Shown piece by piece: positions 24,090-35,747 of a DNA stretch of 64,000 nt. Below the pieces are notes generated by a model. That model saw only the letters and a list, made by a program, of their open reading frames with translations, was not told the DNA's origin and searched no databases. The stretch covers positions 2,296,001 through 2,360,000 of the forward strand of contig NC_088304.1 in the NCBI RefSeq assembly GCF_032854445.1. The letters run 5' to 3'. The position numbers and the translations under genes are program-made. How positions within the stretch are numbered: position 1 is the stretch's first letter; every line of letters begins with the position of its first letter. Source of the stretch: Liolophura sinensis. Taxonomy: Eukaryota; Mollusca; Polyplacophora; Chitonida; Chitonidae.

Positions 24090-25936
24090 TTAGGATCTGT
24101 AGCAGCGAGTGAGAAAATTGGCAACAGCCTGAAAAACTTTATTGTGATTTCTCACCGGTTTTAAAACCGTGTCTTCTGACGGGTTCCTGACACCAACACG
24201 AGTTAATTCTGCGTAAAATACGCGTCTGGCGTCAATATGACGTCTACAACGAAAAAGAACATGCTTAACAGCATCTTCTACAAAACATTCCTCACAAAGA
24301 CCCGTATCATGTAGATTGAATTTATGCAAATAGCTGTTTGTTTTAATGTGACCAGACAAGAGTCTAAATACGAGCATTTCGTCACAGCGACAGTTGAGAG
24401 AGACATTGTAGCGTACAGAGACTTGAGGGTTGTGAGAATAAAAGAATCTTCCTGAGTTATCGTATTCATTTTGCTATACTGGCATAACTAATAGCTTCTT
24501 GTACAGACAACGGGATGGTGTGGGATATATTGGGTAGATCAAGGGCCTTTTTGGCCAATTTGTCCACCAAATCATTTCCGTCAACACCAATGTGGGCCGG
24601 CACCCATTCAAACGCCACAGATACACCTTGATAGCCCAGTATAGTACAGATATACAGTATTTCATACACAAGCGCGGCCGACTTATTCCAAATAAAGTTA
24701 CCAAGTGCCTGTGAAGATCTTAAAGAGACAAAAATGTGCTCGATAACTTCCAGGGAGGAAAATGAGGAACACAACCAGGCTGAATAGAAATATCCCTGGC
24801 CTGAAAGAAGTCAGAAATTTCGTTCGACCGTAAATTAAATGGCAAGGCTTTCTTACTGTCTTTACTATATAACTGATCATAATATGAGGGTTTAAGTACA
24901 GGTGTTACAGAATTATTAATGGCAGACTTTAGCCTGAAAGTAAACTTTAGAACACGCATCCGACGACGTAAGTGTAACAGCCACTCATTACAAAAAGACT
25001 TGCAATACGCTGAAAGGAGTGGAGCGTAAGCCTCCAGTACAAATACGTTGTGCGGCAGCAGAGCATTTGGTATTCTACCACGAAACTGGCATTTTATATT
25101 CCATATCACCAGAAGAATTAGGTATTGTCTTGGTGGCTTCAGCGTTAATGGCATCCACAATGTTGTCAGAAAATCCATCCACATTGTCATCGAAAATCTC
25201 ACAATTAAAGGATTTCCTACATTCCTTTTGGGTAAAGCCCGCAAGTTGCTGTTTTAATGCTCCATCTGGGAGGGTGACCCACTAAGTTTACATTAGGATT
25301 GAAATCCCAGGATACATGGACAGGTAGGTGATCACTCCCACACGGTGGGGAATTATCCACGGACCAATCAAAAGACAGGCTTAGGTCAGGTGAACACAAA
25401 GTAAGATCAAGGTGTGAGAAATTACCGGAGAGGGGATCAACTCCAGTGCCTGAACCATCATTAAATACACATACACCATATTGATCAATAAATTCTTCAA
25501 GTACCCGCCCATTTTGGTTAACAGTTGCACTACCCCACAACGGACTGTATGCATTGAAATCCCCGTATAAAATGTAGGAGTTATTCACAGATGACATAAG
25601 GGAGTTAAAGTCGGAACGAACCAGACGGTTCGACGGGTTGTAAACGTTTACAACACTAACAGATGGACCGTTAGTTCTAGCTATATTGAAACACTGGGCT
25701 TCTATGCTGGTAAACGAAGGTAATCTAACCTTGAAAAAGCAAAGTCCATGTTTTAAGAACATAGCCAAGCCACCGCCACCTCTCGTCTCCCAATCTAATC
25801 TGTTAATAAAATATCCAGGATATGTATAATCAGGATGCTGTTTTAAAACAGGAATGTTTTACATTAGAGAGATTAGAGAATTCCTGGCCGTGGGTACCGA
25901 TACCCCGAATATTCTGATGAAGCAAATTAAACTCCA
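24090..25936 (-). pseudogene. Non-LTR retrotransposon ORF2 remnant: endonuclease, linker, partial RNase H; RT core deleted
   Basis: Reading right to left, the ORF starts near 25936 with MEFNLLHQNIRGIG, typical of an APE-type endonuclease start. It continues with VYNPSN, an ILYGDFNAYSPLWGS motif, and GSDHLPVHV, the catalytic GDFNA and SDH motifs. After a linker it jumps to a post-RT segment (CNEWLLHLRRRMRVLKF), a PPW segment, the C-terminal half of RNase H (FEWVPAHIGVDGND) and a CCHC-like tail (CEECF...H..FRCRRH). The roughly 250-residue reverse transcriptase palm with its Y/FxDD motif is absent. The endonuclease N-terminus has also lost the segment with the catalytic glutamate. The RNase H points to an I/Nimb-like or related clade. 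A dead, internally deleted copy. Confidence 0.82.
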
Positions 25937-26057
25937 TTATTGCCGAAAAAAGCAAAGCAGTGAAGCAATAAAGGTTAGAATATATATAGATTAAGAAACC
26001 TCAGCAGAAACCAGACTAGAGAGTACGGACTTGAGATGGGTAAAGTTGACATGTTTA

Positions 26058-26515
26058 GGTATGACTGCCGATACCAACAGATAATTATGTGACATGACAA
26101 GCTATTCTACAAGACGATCCACAAGCTAGAGACCACATGATGAAATTCGTCCCGCAAAAATACTACACAGGAATATGCCTGTTGGCTAATCAATGTCAGC
26201 GATAGTGTATTCGTTGGATTTTTGTCATTTTCAGCTTTTCCAGATAGCGTAGGTGTTGTTAGGCCGTCGACTAAAACTGACGTATTGATCACACGATGCA
26301 GTGTAAACCCATGCCGTATTTCGTACATCAGAATCAGCAATACCATTTGTGAGAGAGAATTTCAGGGGGAATAACTCTGGGTCGCTTGTTGACATGGCTA
26401 TAGACGGGGACCAGCCTTTGGCGCTGCATGGCTCATCTAAGCCCACATGTTTAAACGAGATGTGACTCTACTATAGTTATATTCTACTCTAGTATAGTTG
26501 TACATACAACAATCA
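26058..26515 (+). repeat. ~460-bp duplicated block, left copy
   Basis: Matches 26856-27345 in order: tatgactgc(c/t)gataccaac, catgacaagctattcta, aaattcgtcccgcaaaaata, aataactctgggtcgcttgt, then ctctactatagttat. No recognised coding capacity. Confidence 0.9.
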
Positions 26516-26855
26516 CATAAATAAATAAATAAATAAATAAGTTAATTAAGAAATAAATATACTATACTATAGTTATATTCTACTCCACTATACTTATACT
26601 CGACTCTACGATACTGACACAGCGAGTGTTACATAACCGAATGCTTCCAAGTTATAAGCTAATTTTTTTACCTATATCTTGTCTAACACGTTTTCTGTGG
26701 TCATATTATCTGGATTTGGTGCCTTTTTACGTAACATTGAATACAACACTAATTATTGGACATCATAGATGGCACTGCAGGGCTAATCTATGCCCACTTG
26801 CCATCATGTTCGCTAGGTCATTGCTCGCCGCTATTCGACTCTGTACATACATGAA

Positions 26856-27345
26856 AAGGTATGACTGCTGATACCAACAGATAATAATGTGACATGACAA
26901 GCTATTATATAAGACGATCCAGAAGATAGAAACCACATGAAGAAATTCGTCCCGCAAAAATATTACACAGGAATATGCCTGTTTTCAAATCGATGTCAGC
27001 GATAGTGTATTCGTTGGATTTGTATCACTTTCAGCTTTCCAGAAAGCCTAGGTGTTTTTTTTTTATTTTCAGTTTTTCTGGATAGTCTAGGTGCTGTTAG
27101 GCCGTCGACTAGAACTGACATATTTATGATACGATGCAGTATAAACCCATGCCGTATTTCGTACATAAGACTTAGCAAAACCATGTGTGAGAGAGAATTT
27201 CAGGGGGAATAACTCTGGGTCGCTTGTTGACATGGCTATAGACGGGGACTAGCCTTTGGCGCTGTATGGTTCATCTAAGCGCGCATGTTTAAACGGAATG
27301 TTACTCTACTATAGTTACATCCTACTCTACTATAGTTATACATAC
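26856..27345 (+). repeat. ~460-bp duplicated block, right copy
   Basis: Second copy of the 26058-26515 block. It is longer by an internal duplication around 27040-27090, where a T-rich run separates two versions of the 'cag..tag(c/t)ctaggtg' segment. Confidence 0.9.
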
Positions 27346-27429
27346 AACAATGAAATAAATTCACATGCTGTAATATTGGTCCCGTAGACCTCGTATTTCC
27401 AATGATATGTAGCCTCCTTAAAACGAAAA

Positions 27430-27515
27430 GACCATAATGCTGGCCGCCGTCGTATAAGTGAAATATTCTTGAGTACGGCGTAAAACACCAATCAAAAAAA
27501 AAAAATAAATAAAAC
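27430..27515 (+). mobile_element. SINE 3' fragment
   Basis: Has cataatgctggccgccgtcg, tataagtgaaatattcttga and gtacggcgtaaaacaccaat with an A-rich tail. This is the closest 3' match to the 2450-2728 copy, so it is probably recent. Confidence 0.9.
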
Positions 27516-27595
27516 GAAAAGATAATGTGATAATGAATAGATGATGAATAGATATATAGCTATATTGATAGCTGTCTCTTCTGCACTGTCCAACA

Positions 27596-27841
27596 GTGTA
27601 TATTATAAGCCAGTGTCATATAGGCTCTGGATATCCGTCTGTTGATATCCTCTTCGGGGTCTCACCCCGACAGGGAATCCGGCAAACCTGCCGCCTGGCC
27701 CGTAAAAAAATCAATGACATCATCAGCAAACCTCGCGGACGTTGGCTGACACACAGTGCGCGGGATATCGCAGTATCACACGCCCCAGATCTTTTACACC
27801 CAGTCACCGTGCTATCCGACCGTACTATTCCCCTACTGTAG
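27596..27841 (+). other. GC-richer unidentified open segment
   Basis: An 81-codon open frame (with ARKKINDIISKPRGRW inside) whose base composition resembles the Maverick-like element more than the host background. I recognise no domain. It is separated from the element by an A/T-rich ctctactatagttata tract (27842-28040). It could be an outlying fragment of the element's end or unrelated. Confidence 0.25.
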
Positions 27842-28045
27842 TTTTACTATAGTATAGCTATACAGCAGTATAGTTATACTCTACGATACTCTACGATGCT
27901 CTACCATACTATAGTTATACTCTACTTTAGTTATACTCTACTATACAATATTATAGTTATACTCTACGATACTATACGACACTATAGTTATCCTCTACTA
28001 TACAAAACTATACTACTCTCTACTCTACTCTACTTAGGCTACTAT
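27842..28045. repeat. Imperfect repeat of ctctactatagttatact
   Basis: A run of actctac(g/t)ata and tatagttatactctac units. The same motif ends both copies of the 460-bp block at ~26.47 and ~27.30 kb. Confidence 0.75.
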
Positions 28046-28094
28046 TCGACACGCTTCTGTGTTACAGAGAACCGCTTTTCCCATCACCACCACC

Positions 28095-31000
28095 ACCGCA
28101 AAAAAAGCCAGCTTGAGTGGAGCAAATTTAGAGACGATCAAGGAAAAGTGGAAGAGGCCGGAGAGCCAGTTCCATACCAACCCGACACGACCCCTGGAAG
28201 ATCTCTTGCCTAGCAGTGAGAGTGATCTACAGGAACTGTATCGGCGGCATTGGCGTTCAATTCGGAACCAAATTTATCGCGGCATGCCGGTGCAGGACCT
28301 CTATAATTACCGGGTCAGCAATCTCGGAGCCATCCCCGCCTATCTGAACGCGATTTATGAGGACCAGCCGACAGCCGACAGCCGTCAACTACAGCTTTGG
28401 GTATATCTTGTGCCAAAAGGAGACGGATCAGGTGCGTTATTATTACCTCAGCACCAACAACGCCCGAGTACTCGACACGCCGTACCACGTGGTGAGTCGG
28501 GCTGACCTGCGTGAACTCCTCACCGATCATCTCCCCAGCCAAGATCCACTCACCTGGGCATAGAAAAACAACGCCCCGATACAAAATGGGTCGTGGACCT
28601 CCTCACCAGCGTGTTGTTTTTTGTCCATAACCTTAAGGGTGGGACAACGTTGCCGCCTTACCTGGCGGCGAACAAGGGGCTGCACATGTTGCTGGCGGGA
28701 GCAAATGGTCCTTATAGGGATCATTTATGTTGGTTTAAGTGCCTGGCCGTCCATTTGGACAAGACCGACCCAAAAAACTGTGACAAGACACCTCAACACC
28801 ATAAGCGACACCAGTATCGCCTATCTCACTGAGCGTTATATTTACATCCTGGACGAGTTAGACGAGCGCATCGATCCCAACGACACCAAGCCGTCTTAAC
28901 CTCTGCGGGTGCGGGACAAATTCGTCGCCTATATCAAGCAGCTTCCCGTCCTCCTCTTCAACTCGGACAATTTCACCTGAACTTGATCAAACAACAGCTT
29001 TAACTCCACCTGGTCAAGGCCGGTGATTTGGAGTGTGTTATCAAGCGTAACAAAAACCATATGGCCCTCAGCACGCCGCAGCTAAAATTTCTGGACATTC
29101 GAAATTACAGTTACGACAAGTGGGTGAAAGCTTACGACTGCCCCGTCACCAAAGGGAAATTTTGTTGCAGCTACATAGACTCCCTCGCCCAGCTGAAGGA
29201 AACCACGTTTTCCCTCCACGCTTTCGATAACGATCTGACCAGCCGTGCACGGACGCCATGCGTACCGTAAAAGGCTTGCTGCGATGGTATAACAACCAGG
29301 ACGTGATCCCCTTCATGGAATAGGCGCAGAAGATGGTGGTTTTCTACCAAACCATGCACGTCGACGTCTTCAGACTGCATAAACATACCAGGGCTCACCC
29401 TCTGCTACTTGTTTCACGATTTGCGCTCCGTGTTCACGCTCATCGGTGAGAAAGGCAAGGACATGCACGACTGCCTAAAGAAAAAAATCGTGGACGCGCC
29501 GAGTATCATATTTCATCGGTACCACGGACGAGGCGTGACCCGTATACGAGGAGGTAAGCTCTGTCAGCGAATCATTGGGTTCGATGCTGACGCGTTGTAC
29601 TTGACCTGCCTTGCCTCACCCATGCCGGCGGGTCATATCATCCGATGGAGACATGGCGGGGAGAAGTTCGTTCCCTCCGGCACCGCCACGCGCGTGGCTG
29701 AAAAATGGCTGGACTGAGAGTCGCACCAGCTGGGGTAGCCATCCTCCACGGGCTGAACCATACGGAGAAACGGGTCGGTCATCGGCAACTCCCCGTAGAT
29801 GGACTTGCCGACGGACGTCCCACCGTCTTTCAGTTCCACGGTTACTATTATCACTACCACGGCTGTCGGCTGAATCCCACACGCCAGGGTGCGCAGCGCT
29901 ACAACGACCGGCGAGGGTTGACACTTCATGACTTACGACGTGAAGTGAACGAGAACGAGGCTTACGCCCGGTCCCTGGGATACAAGTTGGTGTCCATATG
30001 GGAGTGTGAGTTTCTTTGCCTGCGGAAAACGAACCCGACCGTGCGTGCTTTCCGGCAACAGTACGGCTTACCCCCGTCACAGCGACAGCCCAAAACTCAG
30101 GCTCAGCGGGTGAAGGCTGTCGTCCCAGGCCAGTTGTGTGGCTTCGTCGAATGCGACATCTACGTGCCGGACCATCTCAAAGCGAACTTGTGCGGAATAC
30201 CCACACATATTAAAAAATATCGATGTGAGCCGGGAGGACTCCGCCCCAGATTGGCGGAGTTAGCGGAGGTAAATGAGACCATGCCCCGTTCCAGGCGAAT
30301 GCTGATCGAGAGTATGTTCGGTACGGAAAATCTGCTGGCCACCACCTTGCTCCAGTGGTATCTGGCTCACGTGCTGGCAGTGACCCGCGTCTACCAAGTG
30401 ATGGAGTACACGCTCGAGCGAGCCTTCCAATCACTTGCGGACGCCGTCACCCAAACCCGGTGAGAGGGGGACCCCGACCCTGCCAAGTCTCTTATCGGGG
30501 AAACGATGAAGTTGTTGGGAAATACCGCTATAGCAAAAACCTTGACAAACCAAGACCGGCATGTGGAGGTGAAATTCTGTGATCTGACGCAGATGTGCAA
30601 GCTACTGGAGATTGTACGGTGGCGTACCGTTGAACAAATAAATGACAACACCTTCAAAGTGGTGAGCAGCAAGAGGACCATTCGTTACAATCTGCCATTG
30701 CAAATAGCATGTATGGTGTACCAGTATGCTAAACTCCGTATATCGGAGTTTTGCTATGATTTCATGACTCGTCTTTTTAACAAGGCGGACTGGCAGGAAT
30801 GCGAGATGGACACGGACACCACGCACATGGCCTGGTCTGACCCAGACTGGAAATCCTTGGTTAAACATGAGCTGCGGGCGGTATACGGGGCGGAGCGGGA
30901 CAAAGGGTTGGCTCGACGCGACCACTTCGACTTTGATAAACGTACGCCGGGGCTCTTCAAAGTTGAGTGGACTGGTGACGATATTATCAGTTTGAGTTCG

Positions 31001-31260
31001 AAAAAACATACTATTGATACGTCAATACGAATAGTAAAGACAAGCTCTCCTGCAAAGGCGTTAGCACTCGGGGCGTGGAGAAGGACGTCCACTTCTCCAT
31101 ATTGAGCGACCACCAAAGCGCGAATGGTGTGAAGCGCGAGATACGGATGAGGGGAATTAGTATATACTCCTACACACAAACGAAAGACGCTTTTAATTAT
31201 TTCTATGCAAAGCGTAAAGTACTACCGGACGGTGTGAGCACCACTTACCTGGATATTTGA
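28095..31260 (+). pseudogene. Protein-primed family B DNA polymerase, copy 1 (broken)
   Basis: Frames in order give: an N-terminal domain (RGMPVQDLYNYRV, then VRYYYLSTNN, then KWVVDLLTSVLFFVHN); an NLKGG..LPPYLAANKG and LCWFKCLAVH segment; the Exo II area; polymerase motif A (IIGFDADALYL, ~29575-29600); KLLGNTAIAKT as motif B (~30506-30540); motif C (CEMDTDTTHMA, ~30800-30825); and a C-terminal FDFDKRTPGLFKVEW. Such polymerases replicate Mavericks and adintoviruses from a protein primer. The Exo I block seen in copy 2 is deleted here (~28790), and there are multiple frameshifts and stops. Motif C keeps its aspartates. The last fragment ends in a stop at 31260. Confidence 0.88.
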
Positions 31261-31289
31261 CCGGACTACCCCGACGGCTATATACTATA

Positions 31290-31985
31290 GCCCCGTTTAC
31301 ACTACCGCTTTTCAACCGGGCTCGGCCCTGATGGGGCACGGCCCGGCAAAAAATTGGGTAGTCTAAACGGGTTAAGCGTACTCGGCACCGTGCCAGATTT
31401 GACCGGGCCGAACCCCTCAACGAGAGGTAGGCTCGACCCAGCTAAACGTGTAGTGTAAACGCGTCACCGTGCCTGGCCCGCTCAGAGGACTTAACTGCGC
31501 ATGCTTAAAGGCAACTTCCTCTGACCTTCCACTTCCGGCTTTTCAATTGGCGCACTTTTTTTCGAACAATAAGAATTTAAATATGTCAACAAATCGTGGC
31601 GCTACTTGGACAAAAGAGGAGACAGAACAGCTATTAGCTATTTGGGGCGAGGAAAACGTGCAGGCGCAACTTGAGAGCGCTCGTCACAACGAGAACATCA
31701 TACAGGTGGATGTATATGAGTTTCGAAAAGGCCGTCTGTATCTTTGCCTTACAACTACTGGCAGCGCCATTTTCGCAGCTGAATAAAGTGTTTGTACCTC
31801 CAATGTGTGAAGAGTGCCACAAATAAATAGCCCAACTCAACCTGAGTTGTCGTTCCTGTTTGTGATAATGGATTTGGCCCGCCAGCGAGGCGTGTAATGT
31901 AAACGGTACTTGTTAAGGGGGCTCGGCCCTGATCAAGCGCGACCCTGCTAAAATGGGCCCGGCCCGGCTGTAGTCTAAACGCGGC
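31290..31985. mobile_element. Non-autonomous PIF/Harbinger-like transposon nested in copy 1
   Basis: Inverted ends: left gccccgtttacactaccgct, right (inverse) gccgcgtttagactacagcc. Subterminal gggctcggccctgat also occurs near both ends. Flanks suggest a 3-bp TAT duplication (31286-31288 and 31987-31989, if one extra end base is included on each side). It encodes only a Myb/SANT ORF; no DDE transposase. It sits in the convergent gap after the polymerase stop. The corresponding gap in copy 2 lacks it, so it inserted after the two copies separated. Confidence 0.75.
31583..31786 (+). CDS. Myb/SANT-like DNA-binding protein fragment of the Harbinger-like element
   Basis: From the ATG at 31583 the ORF gives a 67-codon protein. 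Its N-terminal part reads ATWTKEETEQLLAIWGEENV, then QAQLESARHNENI, the first two helices of a trihelix Myb/SANT (Myb_DNA-bind_4 type) domain. This is the usual second protein of PIF/Harbinger transposons, where it binds subterminal DNA and helps the transposase. The third helix is replaced by an unrelated sequence (VYEFRKGRLYLCL), so it is probably a truncated or mis-spliced relic. An aataaa lies downstream near 31822. Confidence 0.6.
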   Translation: MSTNRGATWTKEETEQLLAIWGEENVQAQLESARHNENIIQVDVYEFRKGRLYLCLTTTGSAIFAAE

Positions 31986-32089
31986 TTATGTCTTTCTAAT
32001 GTGTTGACGCTGAAGGCTAAAATAAAAAGTCAAAACACCACTGAATACGAGTGTCATTTTCTCTTTATTCATTTTTTTATTTCATAACA

Positions 32090-32475
32090 AGTCGTTATCG
32101 TGCGTCGTGCATGACGTGTCCAACGTATGTACAATAGCGTCTATGGGACGACCTCGAGTCTCCTGGGTTAAGTAATACACGCAATATTGTCAACACACGT
32201 GTCCAGACTCTGCAGCCGCCGATCACGCCACGTCCAGTGGTGTGTCCTCAGGTTGAGCCAAGCGGTGATATCGGTGTGGAGGGGTCGGAGTCCGTACGAA
32301 TCAAACTATTCTCCCCGGAGACAGGATGAGTCTGGGCACACGTCTAGGAAGACTGCTACCGAATGTTGTCCCCAGCGGAGGCACGTATCTGTGTTGATGA
32401 CGCAGGCTCAGGGTGTGATGGTCATTTGGTGAGGGTGGTGGTCTCTAGCGTAGACATCCCCCAGCACGACGCGGG
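32090..32475 (-). pseudogene. Adenain-like cysteine protease, copy 1 (broken)
   Basis: Minus-strand frames match the copy 2 protease: a Tyr-rich YYLTQ segment, AIVHTLD and the region near the catalytic cysteine. Compared with copy 2 there is an extra ~20 bp near 32200 and several indels. Expected role: processing of virion proteins. Not functional as read. Confidence 0.65.
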
Positions 32476-32535
32476 TAATCACACCCGCCTGTAGCACACG
32501 TCGAAATTGCACCGTGTCAATGCTGTTTTGTTTTT

Positions 32536-33513
32536 TCAACTGGCGAAGTCACAGTGCACGTTTCGGCTATTGTCTATGTCTATGATGTTGTTGAATTCGG
32601 TGTAGCACACCGCGTTAATGGTTTCCGGCAGTGGTGTGGCAAACCGCATCTCCAGGCGCAAATCAGCATTCTGCACCAGGTTCAGTTGGTAATCATCGTG
32701 GAGTTTGGGGGTCAAGTCGAAACAAAAGAGCGTGACGCCTTTGGCGAACGCGGTGCAAAGGATGGAGTACCCCTCGTCGTGAAACACTTTCCCCGTGTTG
32801 GAAAAGAGGTTCATGTACGTTCTGGGGAAATTCCCGAAGTCGGTTGTCAGGAATTTGACGTCCGCCGACATGCAAGGCGACGAAGTTTGAGTACAAGTCC
32901 TGGAAATGGAAAGGGATTTAGCGTAGTTCCTGTCAAAAGTAACTGACTTGGCCCAGAAAGATCAACACATCCTCCAAGCAGGTCTTGTAGTCGGGACCCT
33001 CCTCACCGGACATCAAGGCAAACGCGTCCTTGGACGGAGTGAGACGGATGCAGACGCTCACGTTGTTCAGCAGGTGACGCAGTTGCAGGAATTTGTCGCA
33101 GTGGAGACGTCCCAGCATGTCAACCGATCGACTTTGCGCCATGAGCTGCGGCTGTTCGACAAACCCCGATGTACATGTTGGTGGAAGCGGTAATGTGTAT
33201 GTCGTTCAGGGAGGCCTGTTGCCACAGTAAATGCAGCCACAGGTTAGTTGGAGCTACACTCTTGCCGGCCTCCACAACCTCACCATCCCTGTCCAGGATT
33301 TTTACCTTCACGTACAAAATGGTGTTGGCCAAGTCCAAGTAAGTGTCACCTTCCGCACTGGTAAAATTCCGCTGGCCCCACGTCACTCAGTCTGACGATG
33401 GGACTGTAGGCATCCCAGCGACCTTCTCGAACGCTGGTGTCGGCAGGGGATAAGGTCCAAAAATCAAAGTCACTGCTGAAGGACGGACAACACTAGGTGT
33501 GGGGAAGGGCCAT
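32536..33513 (-). pseudogene. Major capsid protein (double jelly-roll type), copy 1 (broken)
   Basis: Starts at an ATG at 33513 (minus). The ordered fragments include GDTYLDLANTILYVKVKI, the APTNLWLHLLWQQ block, VDMLGRLHCDKF, IRLTPSKDAFALMSG, then MNLFSNTGKV, FCFDLTPKLHDD, LRLEMRFATPLPETINAV and a final NVHCDFAS. This is the conserved Maverick/adintovirus major capsid family, which is annotated as uncharacterised in many animal genomes. About 100 codons are missing in the middle compared with copy 2, between the GEEGPDYK region and the GGRQIP region, and frames change several times. Confidence 0.82.
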
Positions 33514-33539
33514 GGCGTTAGCTAAAAATATCCGGTGCG

Positions 33540-33978
33540 GAGCGGGATTTGGTGCGTTGAAGATGGTGGGGGAGCGTGCGTCTTCTGGGCCCAACGGGCG
33601 GCGAGGACGAGTGGGAGCGGCGCGTCTTCTTGGTCCTGTGAGCACGTGATGTGTGGGAGGGATGCGTCGGACTTTATGCTTCATAGACGTCCTTCCCACC
33701 CCGTGCAACTTGCCCAGCTTCCTGGCTGGGAGTAGTGACCGGCTTTAACCACCATAGTCCCCCCCTCCCCCTTCCAGAGTGCGTCCTTTCCAGGCCTGAA
33801 TCACCAGCACTCCCTCGTCCCACACGTCGTCTATGACTTTCAGTCCGGCACATAACGCAGTTTTACCCACACTTTCACAGCTGGCTTTAATAAGGGCTGC
33901 GCCATGTTGATGAAACTGCCCAGCAAGCCGTGACCGCGCTGTACAACGGCACCCCAAACACAGGTAACAATCTTCCGC
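33540..33978 (-). pseudogene. Minor virion protein (Gly-rich N-terminus), copy 1 (broken)
   Basis: Contains VVQRGHGLLGSF, then a frameshift to VGKTALCAGLKVIDDVWDEG. The start region present in copy 2 (MNVVDYP...) is deleted, and the fragment runs directly on from the upstream structural gene. The C-terminus is basic and Pro/Arg-rich. Likely a virion component analogous to the small GHGL(G)-type protein of Mavericks; exact role uncertain. Confidence 0.65.
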
Positions 33979-34605
33979 AGGCTTGTTTGTCGAAAGTGAA
34001 GTTTCAGCACCACTTTACCGCGTTCAAATGCCACGAGTTGCACAGTGTCGTCCCTGATGTCAATTTCCACCGTCGAGAAATGCTTGCGCAGCACGGGGAT
34101 GTATTCCACGTGTTGGAAAACTTTGGAGATGTGTTGCTCGTACTTACCTTTCGTGGTGACCAAACGCAGCAGCGGCGCCAGCGTGTCCGTGGTGTGTGGT
34201 GGCATGTAAATCCTTGGCACCGATATGCGGCAGATCCGCCGGCCCCATGAGCCAATCCTGCGGTAAATTCATTAGCTGTTTCAGACGCAGGCTTAAAACA
34301 GAGCCCCAGTTGTTTCTAAAACCGCAGGCTGTATTTCAGCTGCAGATCATCGAAACCGAACGCTAAATCACCGGCGTGAGTCGTGAGTAAAGGGATCTGT
34401 GTGTGGGTCAACAAGTCGGTCAGGCCCTTGGCGAGGTCTTTGGGTGAAGGGTAATAGCCTGTTAACTTACGCCTAGCGCGGTGCTGGTCCTCTTTGGAGT
34501 CTAAGACATACCACACTTCGTCTTGCCGCACGTTGAACCAGGTACGGGGTTACTGTATTTCTATCAACCTACATACCCAGTCACCAGTCAAATGCATGAC
34601 TTCTA
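33979..34605 (-). pseudogene. Second structural protein, copy 1 (3' part only)
   Basis: Fragments include DEVWYVLDSKEDQHRARRKL, LPLLTTHAGDLAFGFDDLQL, LMGPADLPHIG, then EQHISKVFQHVEYIPV and FERGKVVLKLHF. They match the 60.45-61.08 kb gene. Homology stops at ~34605, so the N-terminus is missing. It belongs to the Maverick family whose copy 2 member begins MFYVTLP; probably a penton- or fibre-like virion protein, which is inference. Confidence 0.65.
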
Positions 34606-35242
34606 CGAAATTGTCTCTGTGAAGTGACTTTTACGATTTAAATGCAAGCATCATATTAACGCGTATCAACTTTTGGCAATCAGCAGCTGTTTAAAGACCG
34701 TCACCCTGTCACACAGGAGAGGCTTACTGTTACTGCATGTGAAGTGTAATGACAATTGTTAACACACAATTTTGAGTAATTCTAGACCAGGCGCGTCTAA
34801 TAAATTGTAATTAACACCACTGAATTGTCTTTTATTTTTACCTAATTCTGTTTTAAGCCTCGGTGCTGTAGGCTGTGTAATTTGTTACTACATTTAAGCA
34901 TTTACATGAACATAAAACCCTAAATGACCTAAATGTTGACAAGAGGCCATATTTCACCTGTATGACTTTTGGCCATTTGAGAACTAACACCTTGTTGTCG
35001 CTGTTCTGGTTTTACCCGCTGTATTGTACACCCATGCATGTGCGATGACATGCATTCACACAGCCAGACATCGACCTGTGTATTGTGCACGTCAAAATGA
35101 GGCATACTTGGCTTGTCAGTACATGTTTGGCGAGCTAAAATTCTGATCTCATAAGCCGGCCAATGCGTGCAAGATAACAGCTGGTGCTGTATACAGCACT
35201 GTGGTCACTGTACATGCTTGACTGTATTCTGGTAGGCCATAT
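34606..35242. other. Intergenic, nothing recognised
   Basis: Back to AT-rich host-like sequence immediately after the copy 1 breakpoint. No ORF or repeat recognised. Confidence 0.5.
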
Positions 35243-35486
35243 GCACTTCAAAAATTAATATGTTAATTTTAAAAGAAAATCTGTTGTCTAAGTAATTCTA
35301 GAATATATACTGTTAATATAACACAACATTCTGTCATATTCAACATAAAATCCTGTTAGTCTTATATAATCTTTGAGTTGAATGTGTGTTATATGTAACA
35401 GAATGACCTGCAGAAATAGCAGAATACATTCTGGCATCACTCAGACAACTAAATTTCTGTTAAAATTAATAGATTTCGAGTGAATA
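35243..35486. mobile_element. Palindromic MITE family M, copy 2
   Basis: Shares ctgtcatattcaacataaaa, gaatacattctggcatcact and cagacaactaaatttctgtt with the other copies. Terminal inverted ends are eroded (gcacttcaaaaatt and tttcgagtga). Confidence 0.85.
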
Positions 35487-35747
35487 TAGTTATACATCAG
35501 TATATAAAATATGTTGTTGTTGCTCAACACTGAGAGGTAAGCGCAAGGAAACATGACTGGTTTGCCAGGTGTCAGTATAACGTGACTTGGAGGTGTCATG
35601 ACTGGTGTCTTCGTCATGATACTTCAGTGGCGGCCGCACTTTGGAGAAGTAGACTCGCCCTGTCACAAGAAGATATATGTCCACATTCATAATTATTCCT
35701 CGTCGTCATATGATCATAATTGTTAAATAGGACGTTAAACCTGAAGC

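Larger units (their letters stand above)
28050..34605. mobile_element. Maverick/Polinton (adintovirus-like) element, copy 1, truncated and decayed
   Basis: Plus-strand protein-primed polymerase (28.09-31.26 kb) converges on minus-strand protease, major capsid, minor virion and second structural protein remnants (32.1-34.6 kb). Gene order and sequence match copy 2 closely. Homology with copy 2 stops near 34605 inside the second structural gene, so ATPase, integrase and right terminal repeat are missing. I could not find terminal inverted repeats. G+C is visibly higher than in the flanks. A Harbinger-like element is nested at 31290-31985. Confidence 0.88.

Noticed and set aside
27596-27841. Start of the Maverick polymerase
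   Set aside because: The open segment has no similarity that I can see to the polymerase N-terminus and is separated from it by a 200-bp A/T-rich repeat; kept only as an unidentified segment.
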